From Paramarasmius palmivorus (taxonomy: Eukaryota > Basidiomycota > Agaricomycetes > Agaricales > Marasmiaceae), in the NCBI GenBank assembly GCA_037176845.1, contig JAYKXP010000084.1, positions 1 to 64,000 of the forward strand: 64,000 nucleotides of DNA, given 5' to 3'. How positions within the stretch are numbered: position 1 is the stretch's first letter; the number at the start of each line of letters is the position of its first letter. Made by a program: the position numbers and the translations under genes. This document shows, one piece after another, positions 48,060 through 59,796 of the stretch. The notes below the pieces were generated by a model. The model was given only the letters and a program-made list of their open reading frames with translations, made no database searches and was not told where the DNA came from.

Positions 48060-48773
48060 TCACTCTTTCCGTATCTTCTTCGTACTGGAGAATTCGTCTA
48101 ATGCTTCAGTCCGTCGACGCTTTGTGCCTGTGCTTTGGGTATGAACACTACGTGGCCACTGAACATGCAAAGTACCATGTTCAAGGAGAACACGAACATG
48201 TGCTGACTAGAGCGGTTAAGCAGTTAGTGCCAAACCACACGGAAGAAATCTAACAAATGACTTACTGTCACGCCTTCTGGTAACACGAGTTCGCGTCTGA
48301 ATTTCCCATACCGCAGCTCTGCAGTAGACCGCGGCACTTGGGATACAGAGTCGCTGTCACTGTGAACCCATTCCGAGGATTCCTGAGTACAGTGTCTATA
48401 TCTCATTGCCCGTTGCCCTTCGACAATAAGCTTTCCGTCAATCACGTTGACTTTGACGTCTTCTCTGCTGGCACCAGGAACTTCAAACACGCTAACGATA
48501 TCTGAGGAGTCTGGGTCGTCGAATATGTCCACCCTGAGCAGACGTACTGATGAGTCTCGAAGACACCCTTCAAGAGAGTATATTCACTAACCTTGGTATC
48601 CAGGTATCACGTCCGCCAATGACCTTTGCACGTTTGGCGGCCATGTCGGCTTGTTGCTGCTTCACTAGCCGTCGGGCGATGTTATGTGCAAGTTCTAGGA
48701 ATGCACGATGTTGGGCTGGAGAAAGTGGTCGCTCCAGAGAGACGAGAGCAGAGTCGTTGATAGTATCAAACAT
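48060..48773 (-). CDS. Small heat-shock protein (Hsp20 / alpha-crystallin)
   Basis: ATP-independent chaperone. ATG 48773 (MFDTINDSALVSLERPLSPAQH). Two introns: GTTAGT...CTGCTCAG, joining WIPR to VDIFDDPDSSDIVSVFEVPG, and GTAAGT...CTCTAG, joining LPEGVT to SAHVRVLLEHGTLHVQWPR. The alpha-crystallin domain includes SREDVKVNVIDGKLIVEGQR and YGKFRRELVLPEGV. The tail is basic (TKRRRTEALDEFSSTKKIRKE), TGA at 48060-48062, which may localise it to the nucleus. No frame break. About 195 residues, on the long side for fungal sHSPs because of the tail. Confidence 0.83.
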
Positions 48774-50052
48774 TGAAGTGGAGTATGGTGTTGTGGGGAA
48801 AATTGTACAGGTCGGAGCCTTGTTTATAACGATTAACCTAAGAGCCAGGTCTGAATATGGAAATCTTGCGCAAGCGCCGCGTTGTTTCCTAGCAGCAGTG
48901 ATTGGCTGTGATCTTATTGACTCGGAGTCGTGCCAGCTGTGGTAGATGTGTCGGTCCATGATGCATTTGATGGGCCAATGACTGTGATTGAAAGTGGGTC
49001 CAGTCAGGCGATGACTAGCAGTGACGAGGAACCCTGACAGCCAAGGCTGTGTCCGCAATAGGGCGGTAATTTTCCGACGCTTGCAGATTACTGCTGGTTG
49101 CACAGCAATTGGATGCATTCGTGGAGGCGGTGCAAGAGTAGCCGAAGGTCGCGTCCGTATCGTAAATGCAGGAGGAAGAGATGTGAGAAACGCATATTCG
49201 CACTACTGAAAAGACAACGCGAGGTTCGGTTAAGGTATTCGCTTGGTATTTGCTGTCGTCGATGCTATACGGCTGGTTTCAAATCCGTGGCGAGCTATAG
49301 CCTGTCGAGAAAGAGACGGAACTGGGTCAGGATGCTGTGCCAAGAATCGATCTTCCACATACCATGGGTGATACTGAATAGAGCATCACTCGATCCAAAG
49401 CTGATAATTGTCCAGCGCCATTTGCCTAATTCTCCGTCTGACATTAGGTTTTGTCCCTTTTGCCCAAACGGCATCTGGTTACTTGTGTATTAGGCCAATC
49501 TGGTTATGTTGATAGTGTTCTACGACAGCACTACATTGTGGCATTGTCTGAGGCGGGCTGTAGTTTGGATCTGAGATGAATAACAGCTAGAGGAGTACAA
49601 GAGAAATATCACAACCGTACCAGATTCACAACCTCTTGAGAAATAAGAGGGCTTAAATTGAGTATTGCCGATGACTGCATGATGCTTGGAGTGAGATCTA
49701 GGGAGAGCGCGGTGAGTCATGGAGTCATGGAGGTAGTTGCAAGGGTAGTACTGGTACAATTGCAGCGTGGGAAACCAACTTGCCCTCGTGACTCGTGACT
49801 CGCGTCTCGTCACAGTCTGTTGCGTTTTCACTCGCTCAAGAGATCCTGTATAAGGTAAGGGAAGAACATGTACCAGCAAATCACACAAACTGACATATGT
49901 ATAGGCACTAATATTTCCTAGCCCGCTGGCTTTGAGACTGACCGGAGAAAGAGTGGCTAGCTGCTGAGCTGTCAAGGTGTTCACTAGGTAAAATCGGTAC
50001 GGCGTCCTTGAATACTGTATGGATCGGACTGAATTGAGATGCTGCAAGCGCA
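48774..50052. other. Divergent spacer, sHSP / F-box 6
   Basis: 1.28 kb with no convincing gene. The 179-codon minus-strand frame at 49520-50059 has no domain and starts in the promoter of F-box 6. Presumably holds both promoters. Confidence 0.4.
48823..48829 (-). promoter_or_regulatory. TATA-like box of small heat-shock gene
   Basis: TTATAAA on the minus strand, 50 bp upstream of the ATG at 48773. I looked for heat-shock elements (inverted GAA/TTC blocks) nearby and did not find a convincing one. Confidence 0.4.
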
Positions 50053-51906
50053 ATGACAAGCCCGGAGGTCTTTCAATCGCCGCCCGTTTATACTATTCGT
50101 TGCGACAAGTGTTGGTCCAACTTCAGTTCCATCCCGCACTGGAAAGCCCACGAAATTAACTCCTTCGCTCGCTGTAAACCCTCACATATCCAGATTCTAC
50201 AAGCGAGGGATGCAATTGTTAATGAAGAGGAGGAGATTAGACGATACGATGCAGAGATCAAGCGTCTCAATCGCATCATCAAAAAGCTCAAAGCTGAGCA
50301 ATCCTTGCTGCGAAAGCAACTCGCTGTTCATCGTAGCTGGATTGCTCCTATACAGCAACTTCCATCCGAGATCTTGATGGAGATTTTTCAATATGCGTGT
50401 CTGTCAGAGGACTATACCCTCTCCGTCACTTCACGGACAAAGGAAATACGTTCTGTGCCCCTCACCATTTCCTACGTGTCCTCTCGTTGGCGAGGGCTCG
50501 TAAAAGGTCAACCCAACCTATGGACGTCCATATCTGTCGATCTATATCGTCACCGATGGGACATTTGCCCACTTCTCCGCTCGTTTCTCGAGAATTCCAA
50601 GCAAAAACCTCTTTCAATAGAGTTCAGGGATTCGGAGATAGACGCATGGACATTGCACTATGCAGACTCCGACTATCGGACATGCCATTTAGGCATGCGA
50701 GGTGTAAACGTGTTCTCGTTGCTTATGGAGGAGTCGTATCGTGTAGAGTCTCTGTCTGCACAGATCAGCTGGGAGATCCTGGAGAACGAGCAGCTCAACA
50801 ACCTCGTCGATTCTCCTCCCAACTTCGCCTGCAGGTTTCCGATCTTGCGAGAGCTTCGCAGCTTTCAAGATCCGGGCTTCGACGACGACGGTCTCGAACA
50901 ATTGGTGTCTCAATGGTTCGTATGGAACGGTCTTTCCATTGCACCGCACCTCCGGGTTCTGAGTTTGCATGCGTTATCACCCGATAATCCCTTACCATAC
51001 CATCGACTCACGCGACTCGAGCTTCTATGGGACGATGATCCAGAGTATCTTTTGGGGGTACTCTCGAATTCCCCTTGTCTGGAGGAATTGAGTATTCAAC
51101 ATTTCCGCGGCAGTATTACATTCGATGAAGTCCAGTTCGACCCAGTGAAGCTGACATCCCTCCGATCTCTCACCATCGGTGTCCCTGTGATGGGAGTCCC
51201 TTCCATCAATGCCCTATTCTCGATCTTAACTCTTCCATCCTTACGTACCTTGGAGATACGCCATATCGCAGGCAGGGCAGACACTGTGTTGGCCCCCATT
51301 TATTTTTCGCCAGGGGACAGTAATGCTAGCCCAGTGCTCGGAGCCTTTGGAGAAGATGTCGTTGAGCTACTCGTGCTACATAGATTTCGAGGACATATTG
51401 GAGACGCTAGGAAAACTGCACGAAGCTTGTGGAACTACAGATTCGGATTACTCCGAGCGAGTATGATCATCACCTTCACAACCATTTTCTGAAAGCCCTT
51501 CGCATCCAAACTCATGCTTCGAGGTGGTTCACTGCCAGGCGACCTCGACCTACCCCTCATTCCAAAATTACAGAAACTGTTTGTCCACATGAAATCACCT
51601 CTGGACCCAGGCGATACAAGTTCCTTACTGATAAGGATGGTCGAATCCAGAGCAAGCGACTCGACCAACAGGGTGACTCCTCCACGGGAAGTGTGTTCTC
51701 CTTCGGCGACATGGATGTACGTGAGCCGGATCAGGTTCATGATTGCAGGAACCATCTGCATAACTCGCTAAAAACTCGCATAGCTGCTTGGAAGAATTAG
51801 GAACAACGTTCCTCATCGAATGGGCTTCGAAAATCCCGGTGAGGCCTCGTGTTCCGATATATACATCTGCTGAAAGCGAAGAGTTGGACAGTGGGGATGA
51901 CATGTA
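50053..51906 (+). CDS. F-box / LRR-like protein, 3' end broken (F-box 6)
   Basis: Tandem paralog of F-box 7. ATG 50053 (MTSPEVFQSPPVYTIRCDKC), CxxC at residues 17-20 followed by HWKAH, so the segment has a C-x2-C-x8-H-x3-H spacing. Coiled coil, F-box beginning IAPIQQLPSEILMEIFQYAC, the SYVSSRWRGLVKG block, then LRR-like repeats. Open to about 51320; after that the match to F-box 7 continues to 51906 only by switching frame several times (YIDFEDILETLGKL, LQIRITPSEYDHHLHN, LIPKLQKLFVHMKS, VFSFGDMD, then TFLIEWASKIP to TAG 51906). At least three indels are required. Either a 3'-decayed gene or a poorly called stretch. The N-terminal two thirds would still give a 479-residue protein. Confidence 0.7.
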
Positions 51907-52430
51907 GAATATCAGTTTGACAGTCTGTAAGTACGTGTAGAACGACGACGAGAGTCCGTAACACTATCTAGTCTCTGTATATATCAGATGTGGAGAAGGT
52001 CATTAAGCTGGTGGTGCTGGTTAGTTTACCTTCGGAAAGGGCTTACTCAGGGCCTTTGACACTTGTATATGTACGTTCAAATTGACGATTGGTGAAGAAA
52101 GCAAACAGAGATCGTGGGAAACTGCTTCGCAAGGCAAGCGGGAATTGAACGCGCGCCTTTTCTGTCTTTGTCCATCACCACCACCACTGTCTCTAGTGAT
52201 TCAAGCTAATAAGGAGGTACGGAAGTTTCGGCGTCCCGTGAAGTACTATATCAATTGTTATCCATGATAGAGAAGCGGCTTCCTCGATATTTCATCGATA
52301 CTGAGTGGGAGCAAGTGGTTGACAAGTGGTAATAGTGTCGCCGAACAGTGGCCGGTTCTCAGCCAAGAAGGTAAGGGTATGGTGTCTTTGATTATTTCCT
52401 CGCCATGCTAAGCTTCCTAGTGATAAAGGG

Positions 52431-54434
52431 ATGCCGAATCCTGACCTTTCCGAAACACCCATCTTCACTATTCGCTGCGACACTTGTCGATCCAAGTTTA
52501 GTCCCCTTCCGAAGCAATGGAGCGCTGACGAGATCAATTCCTACGCGCGTCGCAACCCATCGCACGTCGAAATTGCACATGCAAAGAAAGCGGTTGTCGA
52601 GGAGGAAACCCAGCTTCTGCGCTATGACGCGGAAATCAGGCGTCTCGGTGACATCATCAGGAGGCTCAGAGCAGGGCAATCTTTGTTGCAAAAACAGCTC
52701 GATATCCATCGTAGTTGGGCCGCACCTATCCAAAACCTTCCTCCAGAGATCTTAATGGAGATATTCGAATACGCATGTTTGTCGGAGGAACATGCCCTCA
52801 CCGTTACCTCGCGGGGAAGGAAAATACATTCGCCGCCCTTTACCATTTCCCATGTGTCCTCTCGTTGGCGAAGGCTTGCCAGAGATCGACCTCACCTCTG
52901 GACATCCATTTCCATCGATCTATATCGCCACCGGCGCGATGTTCGCCCTCTTCTCAAATTGTTCCTTCAAAATTCCCGCAACAAGCCTCTCAGGCTGGAA
53001 CTTCTCGATTCCAAGATCGCCGAATTTCGGAGACTGTGTTGGAATAACGAGGATTACACAGCATGTCATTTAGGCATACGTGCCTTACGCGTATTCACGC
53101 TCTTAATGGAATCATCTCATCGTGTGGAGTCGCTTTCAGCACAGGTCGACTGGGAGATCCTAAAGTCGGCCGAAATCTGTTCTTCCTCCCCTCCTTCCGA
53201 TGTCCAATGTAGGTTCCCAATCCTGCGCGAATTTCGCAGTTTTGATGCTGAGTGCAATAACGAGACCGAATTCTTTCGCATCGAGGAGGCATTTGCCCGA
53301 TGGTTCGTACGGAATGGCCTTTTCGCTGCTCCGAGACTTCGCATTCTTCGTATACACGAACTATCGGAAGAAACTCCGTTTCCATATCATCAACTTACAC
53401 GCCTTGAGCTTGAATGGGACGTGGATCCTGATAATCTCCTGGATGTGCTTTCAAAATGCATAAACCTGGAATATCTGGAGATACGACAATTCAATGGCAG
53501 TGATGCAATAGAAATCGAGCCTGTGACGGTGCAGCTTGCGTCCCTTCGTTTCCTCAGTATCGAGATTGGTGAAAGCGGGATACTTGATGTTGGCGCTCTA
53601 TATTCATCTCTCATTCTCCCTTCCCTCGGATCCTTGGAACTTTGCTATAACCTACAAGGGATTGGACTTTTCCCATTATTTCATCCTTTTTCACCAGGGA
53701 CGATGATGGACCATTTCTCGGATGTTCTGAAAGACTTGACGTTGAGCTTTTCGCTCTACATTGCTCTCGATCATGTCTTGGAGATACTGGAAAAATGTCC
53801 AAACCTCGAGACACTACAATTACACATAACGCCGAGTCACCACGACAATGGTCTCTTCAGCCATCTCACAGGGAATTTTGTCCGTCGACTGACTCTGCCC
53901 ATCGGAAAGTTATCGGGCGAGCACGATCCCCCGCTTCTCCCCAAATTGCAGATACTGTTTCTTCACGTAAAGTCACCTCCAAACGGAGGCCCTACTGACG
54001 TTGGGGCTAATTATATGATACATATGGTAGAATCTAGGAGTCAGCAAGTAGAGGCTTCCCCCGGAGAAGCGCCAGCTCCCACTATAGTCACTCCCTTTCG
54101 CAAAGTCGCATTTTCCTTCTGTGATATGGACGAACGCGACTTGGAGGATGTTGAAGATTGCAGGGGTCATTTAAATCAATCTCTCCAGGATCGAATCGGA
54201 ATCTTGGAAGAAAAAGGGACAACTTTCTTGATGGAATGGGCCTCGACAATCTCAGCCGGACCCATTGAAGTTCCTGCAGAAACTGAGAGTGACTCGGAGC
54301 TGGATGATGAAGATGAGGACGAGGACGAGGACGAGAGACGAAGACGACGTAAATATATAGGGAAAAGTTTCAAAAACACATTGAATTGTACTTACTACAT
54401 AGTGGCTCAACTCGGAGCGTGCGAAAAGTATTGA
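52431..54434 (+). CDS. F-box / LRR-like protein with acidic tail (F-box 7)
   Basis: Intact 667-codon frame from ATG 52431 (MPNPDLSETPIFTIRCDTC). CxxC at residues 16-19; the His residues of F-box 6 are not kept here. Coiled coil, F-box beginning AAPIQNLPPEILMEIFEYAC, SHVSSRWRRLARD block, degenerate LRRs, and near the end an Asp/Glu-rich run (54300-54340, coded by GAxGAx repeats) followed by RRRRRK. A GTAAAT donor at about 54350 suggests the last 28 residues may belong to an intron. It is the intact member of the tandem pair with F-box 6 and lies 163 bp before F-box 8. Confidence 0.85.
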   Translation: MPNPDLSETPIFTIRCDTCRSKFSPLPKQWSADEINSYARRNPSHVEIAHAKKAVVEEETQLLRYDAEIRRLGDIIRRLRAGQSLLQKQLDIHRSWAAPIQNLPPEILMEIFEYACLSEEHALTVTSRGRKIHSPPFTISHVSSRWRRLARDRPHLWTSISIDLYRHRRDVRPLLKLFLQNSRNKPLRLELLDSKIAEFRRLCWNNEDYTACHLGIRALRVFTLLMESSHRVESLSAQVDWEILKSAEICSSSPPSDVQCRFPILREFRSFDAECNNETEFFRIEEAFARWFVRNGLFAAPRLRILRIHELSEETPFPYHQLTRLELEWDVDPDNLLDVLSKCINLEYLEIRQFNGSDAIEIEPVTVQLASLRFLSIEIGESGILDVGALYSSLILPSLGSLELCYNLQGIGLFPLFHPFSPGTMMDHFSDVLKDLTLSFSLYIALDHVLEILEKCPNLETLQLHITPSHHDNGLFSHLTGNFVRRLTLPIGKLSGEHDPPLLPKLQILFLHVKSPPNGGPTDVGANYMIHMVESRSQQVEASPGEAPAPTIVTPFRKVAFSFCDMDERDLEDVEDCRGHLNQSLQDRIGILEEKGTTFLMEWASTISAGPIEVPAETESDSELDDEDEDEDEDERRRRRKYIGKSFKNTLNCTYYIVAQLGACEKY

Positions 54435-54596
54435 CCATGCCTGTGACGCGTGACGCGTTGTCTGAAGTGCTCCTTTGTCTCAGACTACATCCCATAACCA
54501 CCACGTCCTTCGATATCTGTGGCGCTCGGTATGTGCGTTCTTCTTCACGTTGATGTTTCAGTATCTCATTTTTAAGAACTTTGTTTGCAAGCAGAA

Positions 54597-56131
54597 ATGA
54601 CGAAGGCTGTACAAACCAGACTTACCCACTATTTCTCGAACAGGACCACAGGCCAGATCGATCTACCACGGCAAACATTTCCACCACCCCCAGCTCTCAA
54701 ATTACCAGACGAATTATGGGTTCATGTCTTTTCCTATGTCTGTGCCAACGAGCGCTTCATACCTCGAGAAACTCGTCGTGACAACGATGCGCTTCATAAC
54801 ACCACAGCCGCACCTTTCCGTTCTATACGACAAATTCTCAGACTATCCCTCATTTGCCATCGCTTGAGAGATATAATTCATTCGACTCCGTCCTTGTGGT
54901 CGACAATATCCTTGAACATTAGACGTGCCAACGCTACTCCTATTCTCCAGCTCATCTTGCAGCGTGCCTTGTGCCATCCGTTAAACATCGAGATCACAGA
55001 TACCAGAAGTGCATTGCATGGCGAAGACACCCAGGTTCAATCGAACCATGAACACGTTCGGCTGCTTCTCGGGGCGGCTCAGAGGTGGAGATCGCTCCGT
55101 CTTCTCCTGGGGACATCATGGGACATATTCAAAGAACCCGAGGGTGCGTTATCACCTGCATTTCCGCTCCTCGAATCGCTGCGTCTCGACCACGTATTTG
55201 ACTTGGAGCGACGTCTCAACAACCAAACGCCTCACTGGCTTCGTGATGGCCTTCAGAGCGCACCGCGACTGACCACACTCATAACGCGTAATGCCGCCGT
55301 TCTCGACATACTTCCGTGTCACCAGCTCACATCGCTGGAGATTCGATACCTATCTGGCACTCCGGAACGAGTCGCACAGATTTTGCAAACATGCCCAAAC
55401 CTCACTGCCTTATCCCTCGACTGTTGGTTAGCAAAACGGGCTACTCATGACCAGGTACTCCCTTCCCCATCTCGACATGGTAAACTTCGACATCTTGTCA
55501 TCTCCGTACAAGGGTTGATTCAGGATGGTATTGCCACCCTGTTCAACTCACTCACCTTACCGTCGCTCACAAACCTTCAAGTCACGTATGAGCCAAGAGA
55601 ACTTAGAAATTTCTGGTCTCTTCATACACTTATTGGGATGGTTAAACGGTCTTCGTGCTCCCTGGAGACACTGTCGCTCCATATCAACGTGATGTGCATG
55701 CTTGACACCTTCACGTCGGAGTTGTTCACGGAGATCCCACTATTTCCGATCTGGAGGTAAACTTCATCTCGGAGGACAGAGATGATGACCTCGAGCGTGC
55801 TGTGGTCGGCTTCTTATGGAAGCTTGCAGTTCGGCCTTCGAAGCGGGCTTCACGGGCGATGACTGTTTTCCTACCAAAGCTGCTTGGAATCAAGCTTCGG
55901 CACTCCAGTTCGAGCGAAGGTGTCATGAATGCTGCTCAAGATGGCTTGAAGCATTTGGCATCCTCGAGAAGCCGTGCCAATCTCGAGGCTCTCGGGTGCC
56001 TGGGGGATATCCTACCATTGGTGTCTACTCAACTTACTTCCGAACGCGATATGAGGCTCAGGCTTCCAGACAGGGATTACATAGACTTGACCATGTTGTC
56101 TGATTCCGAAACTGACGATGACAGCGAATAG
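54597..56131 (+). CDS. F-box / LRR-like protein with PIP-box-like N-terminus (F-box 8)
   Basis: ATG 54597 (MTKAVQTRLTHYFSNRTTG). It differs from its neighbours: no CxxC and no coiled coil; the F-box (KLPDELWVHVFSYVC) comes within the first 55 residues. Residues 6-13, QTRLTHYF, fit the PCNA-interacting-peptide consensus Q-x-x-L-x-x-[YF]-F. LRR-like repeats follow. A one-base deletion near 55737 (GAGATCCCACT, where one more C gives TEIPTISDLEVNF) shifts the frame; after it the protein continues through VVGFLWKLAVRPSKRA to an acidic end (SDSETDDDSE) at 56131. Its 3' end is 28 bp from the convergent F-box 9. Confidence 0.72.
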
Positions 56132-56159
56132 TGATAAGTAGAAGACGTGTGTACCATTG

Positions 56160-57954
56160 CTATAGCAACGACGATGTAGTATTTATGTCACCTTCAATAA
56201 TACACTTGGCCCCAACTTCCTCCAGAGCACTCAATCGCTGAATTACATCTAAGCCTAGCTTGTGGGTCAGATCATTGCTCTTCATGGTGTGATACTGAGT
56301 AGAGCAGAAGTATGTCACCCGCGATGTCATCAACGAGGCAACGACGGTGCCATTCTGAATGCGCTCCCGACACCTTGTCTCTGCCATCCTCAGGAATTCC
56401 TCTACCTTCTCCATTCTCGTAGGTACGCCAATCCCAGACAAAGTCAAGGTGAATTTCCGCAATTTCGGCAGTACCACCATTATGTCGGAGTCTGTGATGG
56501 CCAGTTTCTTAACGAAGCTGGTCGAGGATACGTTGGGTGCCGCCAGCCCTTCGAGACCTACTACCAGATGTTCTAGGTTCGGTAGTGAAGCCAATAATTC
56601 CGACATGCCTTGGTCAGAAATGTAGGCAGCGGCGAGGTGTATGGATAGTTTGGACAATGTAGACGACCACTGCCCCGCTGTGGTAAGAAAATCCTGTGAT
56701 GGCCAATTCTCCAGAGCATTATGACGGACACATGGTCTGGAAGAAAGTCGACTTTCAGCGTCGTTAGTTGGGGCATAGCTAACGAGCATAAGAGATGATC
56801 AAGGCAACTCGGATGAGAGTACCTGTCGGAGATTATGGAGAAGGTACTGAGAGATTGCAAGAGTACCTTCCCTTCGTTTAGAGCAGTCTCGTCGATGTGG
56901 TTTAGTTTGAATCTTTTGATAGTCAAAGATTCAAGATTGGTGCAGCTAGAGAGAAAGGGGAGAAGCGAGGATGTCTCGTATACATCGCCTATTAGCAACG
57001 ATGTAAACTGGTGAAAGGGAAATGATTCCACGGCGCTGATGATCTCATCTTCATCTAAATTGTGAATGAAGTTGAAATCGGTAAGGTTCGGAGATGCGCG
57101 AATGGCTCGCCAAAGCCATCGAGCTGTCCCTCAAATGGATATGCTGCAGCCAGCATCATATTGATACTGAGCCTGCGCAATGAATTAAAGCTGAAGTTGG
57201 GAGGCTCCGAAAGTTGATTTAGGACTTTCCAAGTGCCCAACCTGAGTTGTAGTTCTTCGCACCGGTACATCTCGGCCATGAGCAGTCGAAATGCGCGAAT
57301 CGAAACCTCTGGGCTCCCAGGGCCCACCATGATATCAGATTCAGATTCTGAACCAACATAGTCTGGATCACGAGTATCCAATATTCTGAGGCGTAGTGGT
57401 TGATTGCCTGAGCGAGCGAGGAACGTTTCCAGCAAACGTACCACGGGATCGTTGACTCCGTAAATATCGAATGAAATGGAGGCCCAGAGTCGAGGAGATA
57501 CCTGCACGACGCTTCGCCAGTGAGAACACACTTGAGAAAGGCGCAGCGGCACCGCATGTGACTCTGCTCCAACAAAACGTCCCAAATGAGTCCGGGTTGA
57601 AAGCGAGTAGTCGGTATTTCCAAAGCGAACAAGAGAGAAAATTTCATTCCATATCTCAATAGGAAGTCTTCTCGAAACAGATAAGACGCTACGACGCTCC
57701 ATTATCTGCTTTTCGAGAGTATGCTTCTCTGACTCCAGCTTCTCTAACTCCAGCGTTTCAACGACGTTTCGAAGTCGACCAAGGTCCTCCACACACTTCT
57801 CTAACTGAACCTCTTCGCCTTCCAGGTATGTCTTCATCTGATCAACCTCTGCTTCTGAAGGAACGTGTTTTTAATGAAGAATGTCGATTGGAACAGGAGG
57901 GTACTGGAAAACGGGTGTGTATTCATTCCCATTACTAGCCGATTTGCCTGACAT
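56160..57954 (-). pseudogene. F-box / LRR-like gene with nonsense and frame breaks (F-box 9)
   Basis: Homologous to the F-box 2/3 type. From ATG 57954 (MSGKSASNGNEYTPVFQYPP) the frame meets TAA at 57871-57873 and resumes with EAEVDQMKTYLEGEEVQL, coiled coil, and F-box beginning LSVSRRLPIEIWNEIFSLVR. The region aligned to the CxxC of its relatives has no Cys. Frame shifts near 57122 (before RWLWRAIRASPNLTDF) and near 56730 (before ENWPSQDFLTTAGQW) follow. A shorter protein could start at ATG 57837. The stop codon plus lost Cys pair make a real pseudogene likelier here than for the other broken F-box genes, though indel errors may contribute. Confidence 0.6.
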
Positions 57955-58258
57955 CTTGGCTATGGTTAAGATACGTTCTCAAGGGGGAAAAAGAGCCATA
58001 CCTGAGAAACAAAGCGTCTAGTGTGAGCTACCCAGCAGATGGTCGTGGTGGCCGTAGTCGTGAGATAAGCAAGTGGGCGCCTCCCTGCCTCGTCGTTCCG
58101 AGTCGGCTTACTGCACAGCGTGGGACAAGTGAGCAGCAGGATCAATCCTACAAAAACCCTCAACAGATCCACCATTATCCAAGTCATATGTCCAGAAACA
58201 TTCATAGTGTACGATAACTTCAACTATAGTACATTCTTTCAGACTATCCCCACCAAGG

Positions 58259-59468
58259 TCAAGGCAAGGCTCCTCCGGTATTGATCGCATCTGCGAGCAA
58301 GCTAGTGTTCGGACGATTGAAGGCATATCTATGGCAGTAGAAATCTCAGCAAAGGACATCCTCAGCCTGAGTCAAACTCACGCTTCATAGCTCTCCAGAT
58401 ACAACCGTCTCTTGAGCACGTAGCCTTGAACGCAGGGTGCTCGAGAAGACGGTCAACCCAGGCGTTGAACTTCTTACCAGATGGCGTCTCGAAGCCGCGA
58501 TAATGCTTCAAGACGACAACAGCCCGATGCAACCCTGTCGTCGTTCAGTGGTAGACACGTTGATAAAGTGAACATTCGACTTACAAGGCCCAACCATAAC
58601 ATCTGCGAGTCCAATATCTTCATTTCCTTCAACCCATAGACCGAGTCCTGCCGACAAAGCTTTCCTCTCCCCTTCGCCAGCGATATTGGCATTCAAAAGC
58701 TCCTTCTCCGCCCTCTCGAAAAAGCAATACAAGGTCCTCTATAGATTCAACAAACTCTTTCCCGCCTTTGATTTGCGCTTCCTGGTCTTGAGCTTGAAGG
58801 TATCGGTAGAATGAAGGGACGAGCAACCGGTTGATAAGATCCGATTGAAGACGGACCAGGGCTCGAGCGTCTGAAGAAGCAAGAGGTGCATGTTAGTAAT
58901 AGAAGTGTTGCGCAATATGATAGAAGAATGAGGTATTCATACAAGGATTGGTCACAGGAGGAAGAAGTGTTCGTCCGCTGACGGTGAGGGCCAAACTATT
59001 TCGGTCGGTCAATAACTGAACATGTTCATTCAAGGGCAACAGCTAACTTACTCGTTGAGATACTCCAGTATCACCGTACTCTCGTTCAAGGCTCGAGGAG
59101 GATTGAAACTATTCAATTTGAGCGCTGGAACTAGACCCTTGGGGGAAAGTTCTAAGAGCTCCTGGGGCTTCTTATACGGATCGACCTCATCTAGCAACCA
59201 GCCGTCAACTTGAATCACTGCCAGGATACGAGGAACACACAGTACTGATCAAATCATGAGCACTCCCATGAGAACGTGTGTGTAAATCGATGCTCACCTG
59301 GTATGGAATCTGAAGATACTCCAAAGCAACCCAAACTCGCTGCACGAAGGGACAGAAACAACTGCTGAAGAGAACTATATCCTGTGGATCGGAGTGCTCC
59401 TGAACAGTCTTCAGAGCGATACCAGTGCATTCCTTGTGATATTGCTTGCCAGAATCTTTCGAGGACAT
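58259..59468 (-). CDS. Omega-like (Cys-type) glutathione S-transferase, copy A
   Basis: GST with a Cys active site, acting in thiol transfer or detoxification. ATG 59468 (MSSKDSGKQYHKECTG). Motifs: SSCFCPFVQRVWVALEYLQIPY (active-site CPF), EVDPYKKPQELLELSPKGLVPALKL, NESTVILEYLNE (GSH-binding ES), then the helical C-terminal domain with NPYARALVRLQSD and FYRYLQAQDQEAQI, ending NTGGALP at TGA 58259-58261. Several short introns. Two frame breaks: five T where four are expected near 58715 (LVLLF-ERAEKEL) and a missing base near 58405 (TCSRE-RLYLES). The first intron join is unresolved. Tandem with the intact copy B. Confidence 0.78.
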
Positions 59469-59796
59469 GGTGGTTAGCTATCAGGTTTTGGGATTTATAA
59501 TCGAGAAGTACCATGACGTTTGTAATGACTGGGAATCTACCGAGTAACGGCGTGGACATTGCTTCCCTGTTTCCACTTTCCACCTGTGCGAAACAGTGCA
59601 CGAATTCTGTCTTGTAAAGTTGAGGCTTTTACAAAAGCACGGGGCTTGAGGTTGCTCAGTCGAGCTCAGAAATTCAAACGGCAATTAAGTGGCACTGTTT
59701 GTGAATTGCATGAGGTAGAAAAGGGTAGATTACAGATTCGATTCCATAAATTGAGGGCTAGTAATACACTTACACAAGCAAATTTCTTCTCGACGT

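Noticed and set aside
49520..50059. 179-codon minus-strand frame upstream of F-box 6
   Set aside because: No domain, no splice context, and it lies in the expected promoter; composition looks like a chance frame.
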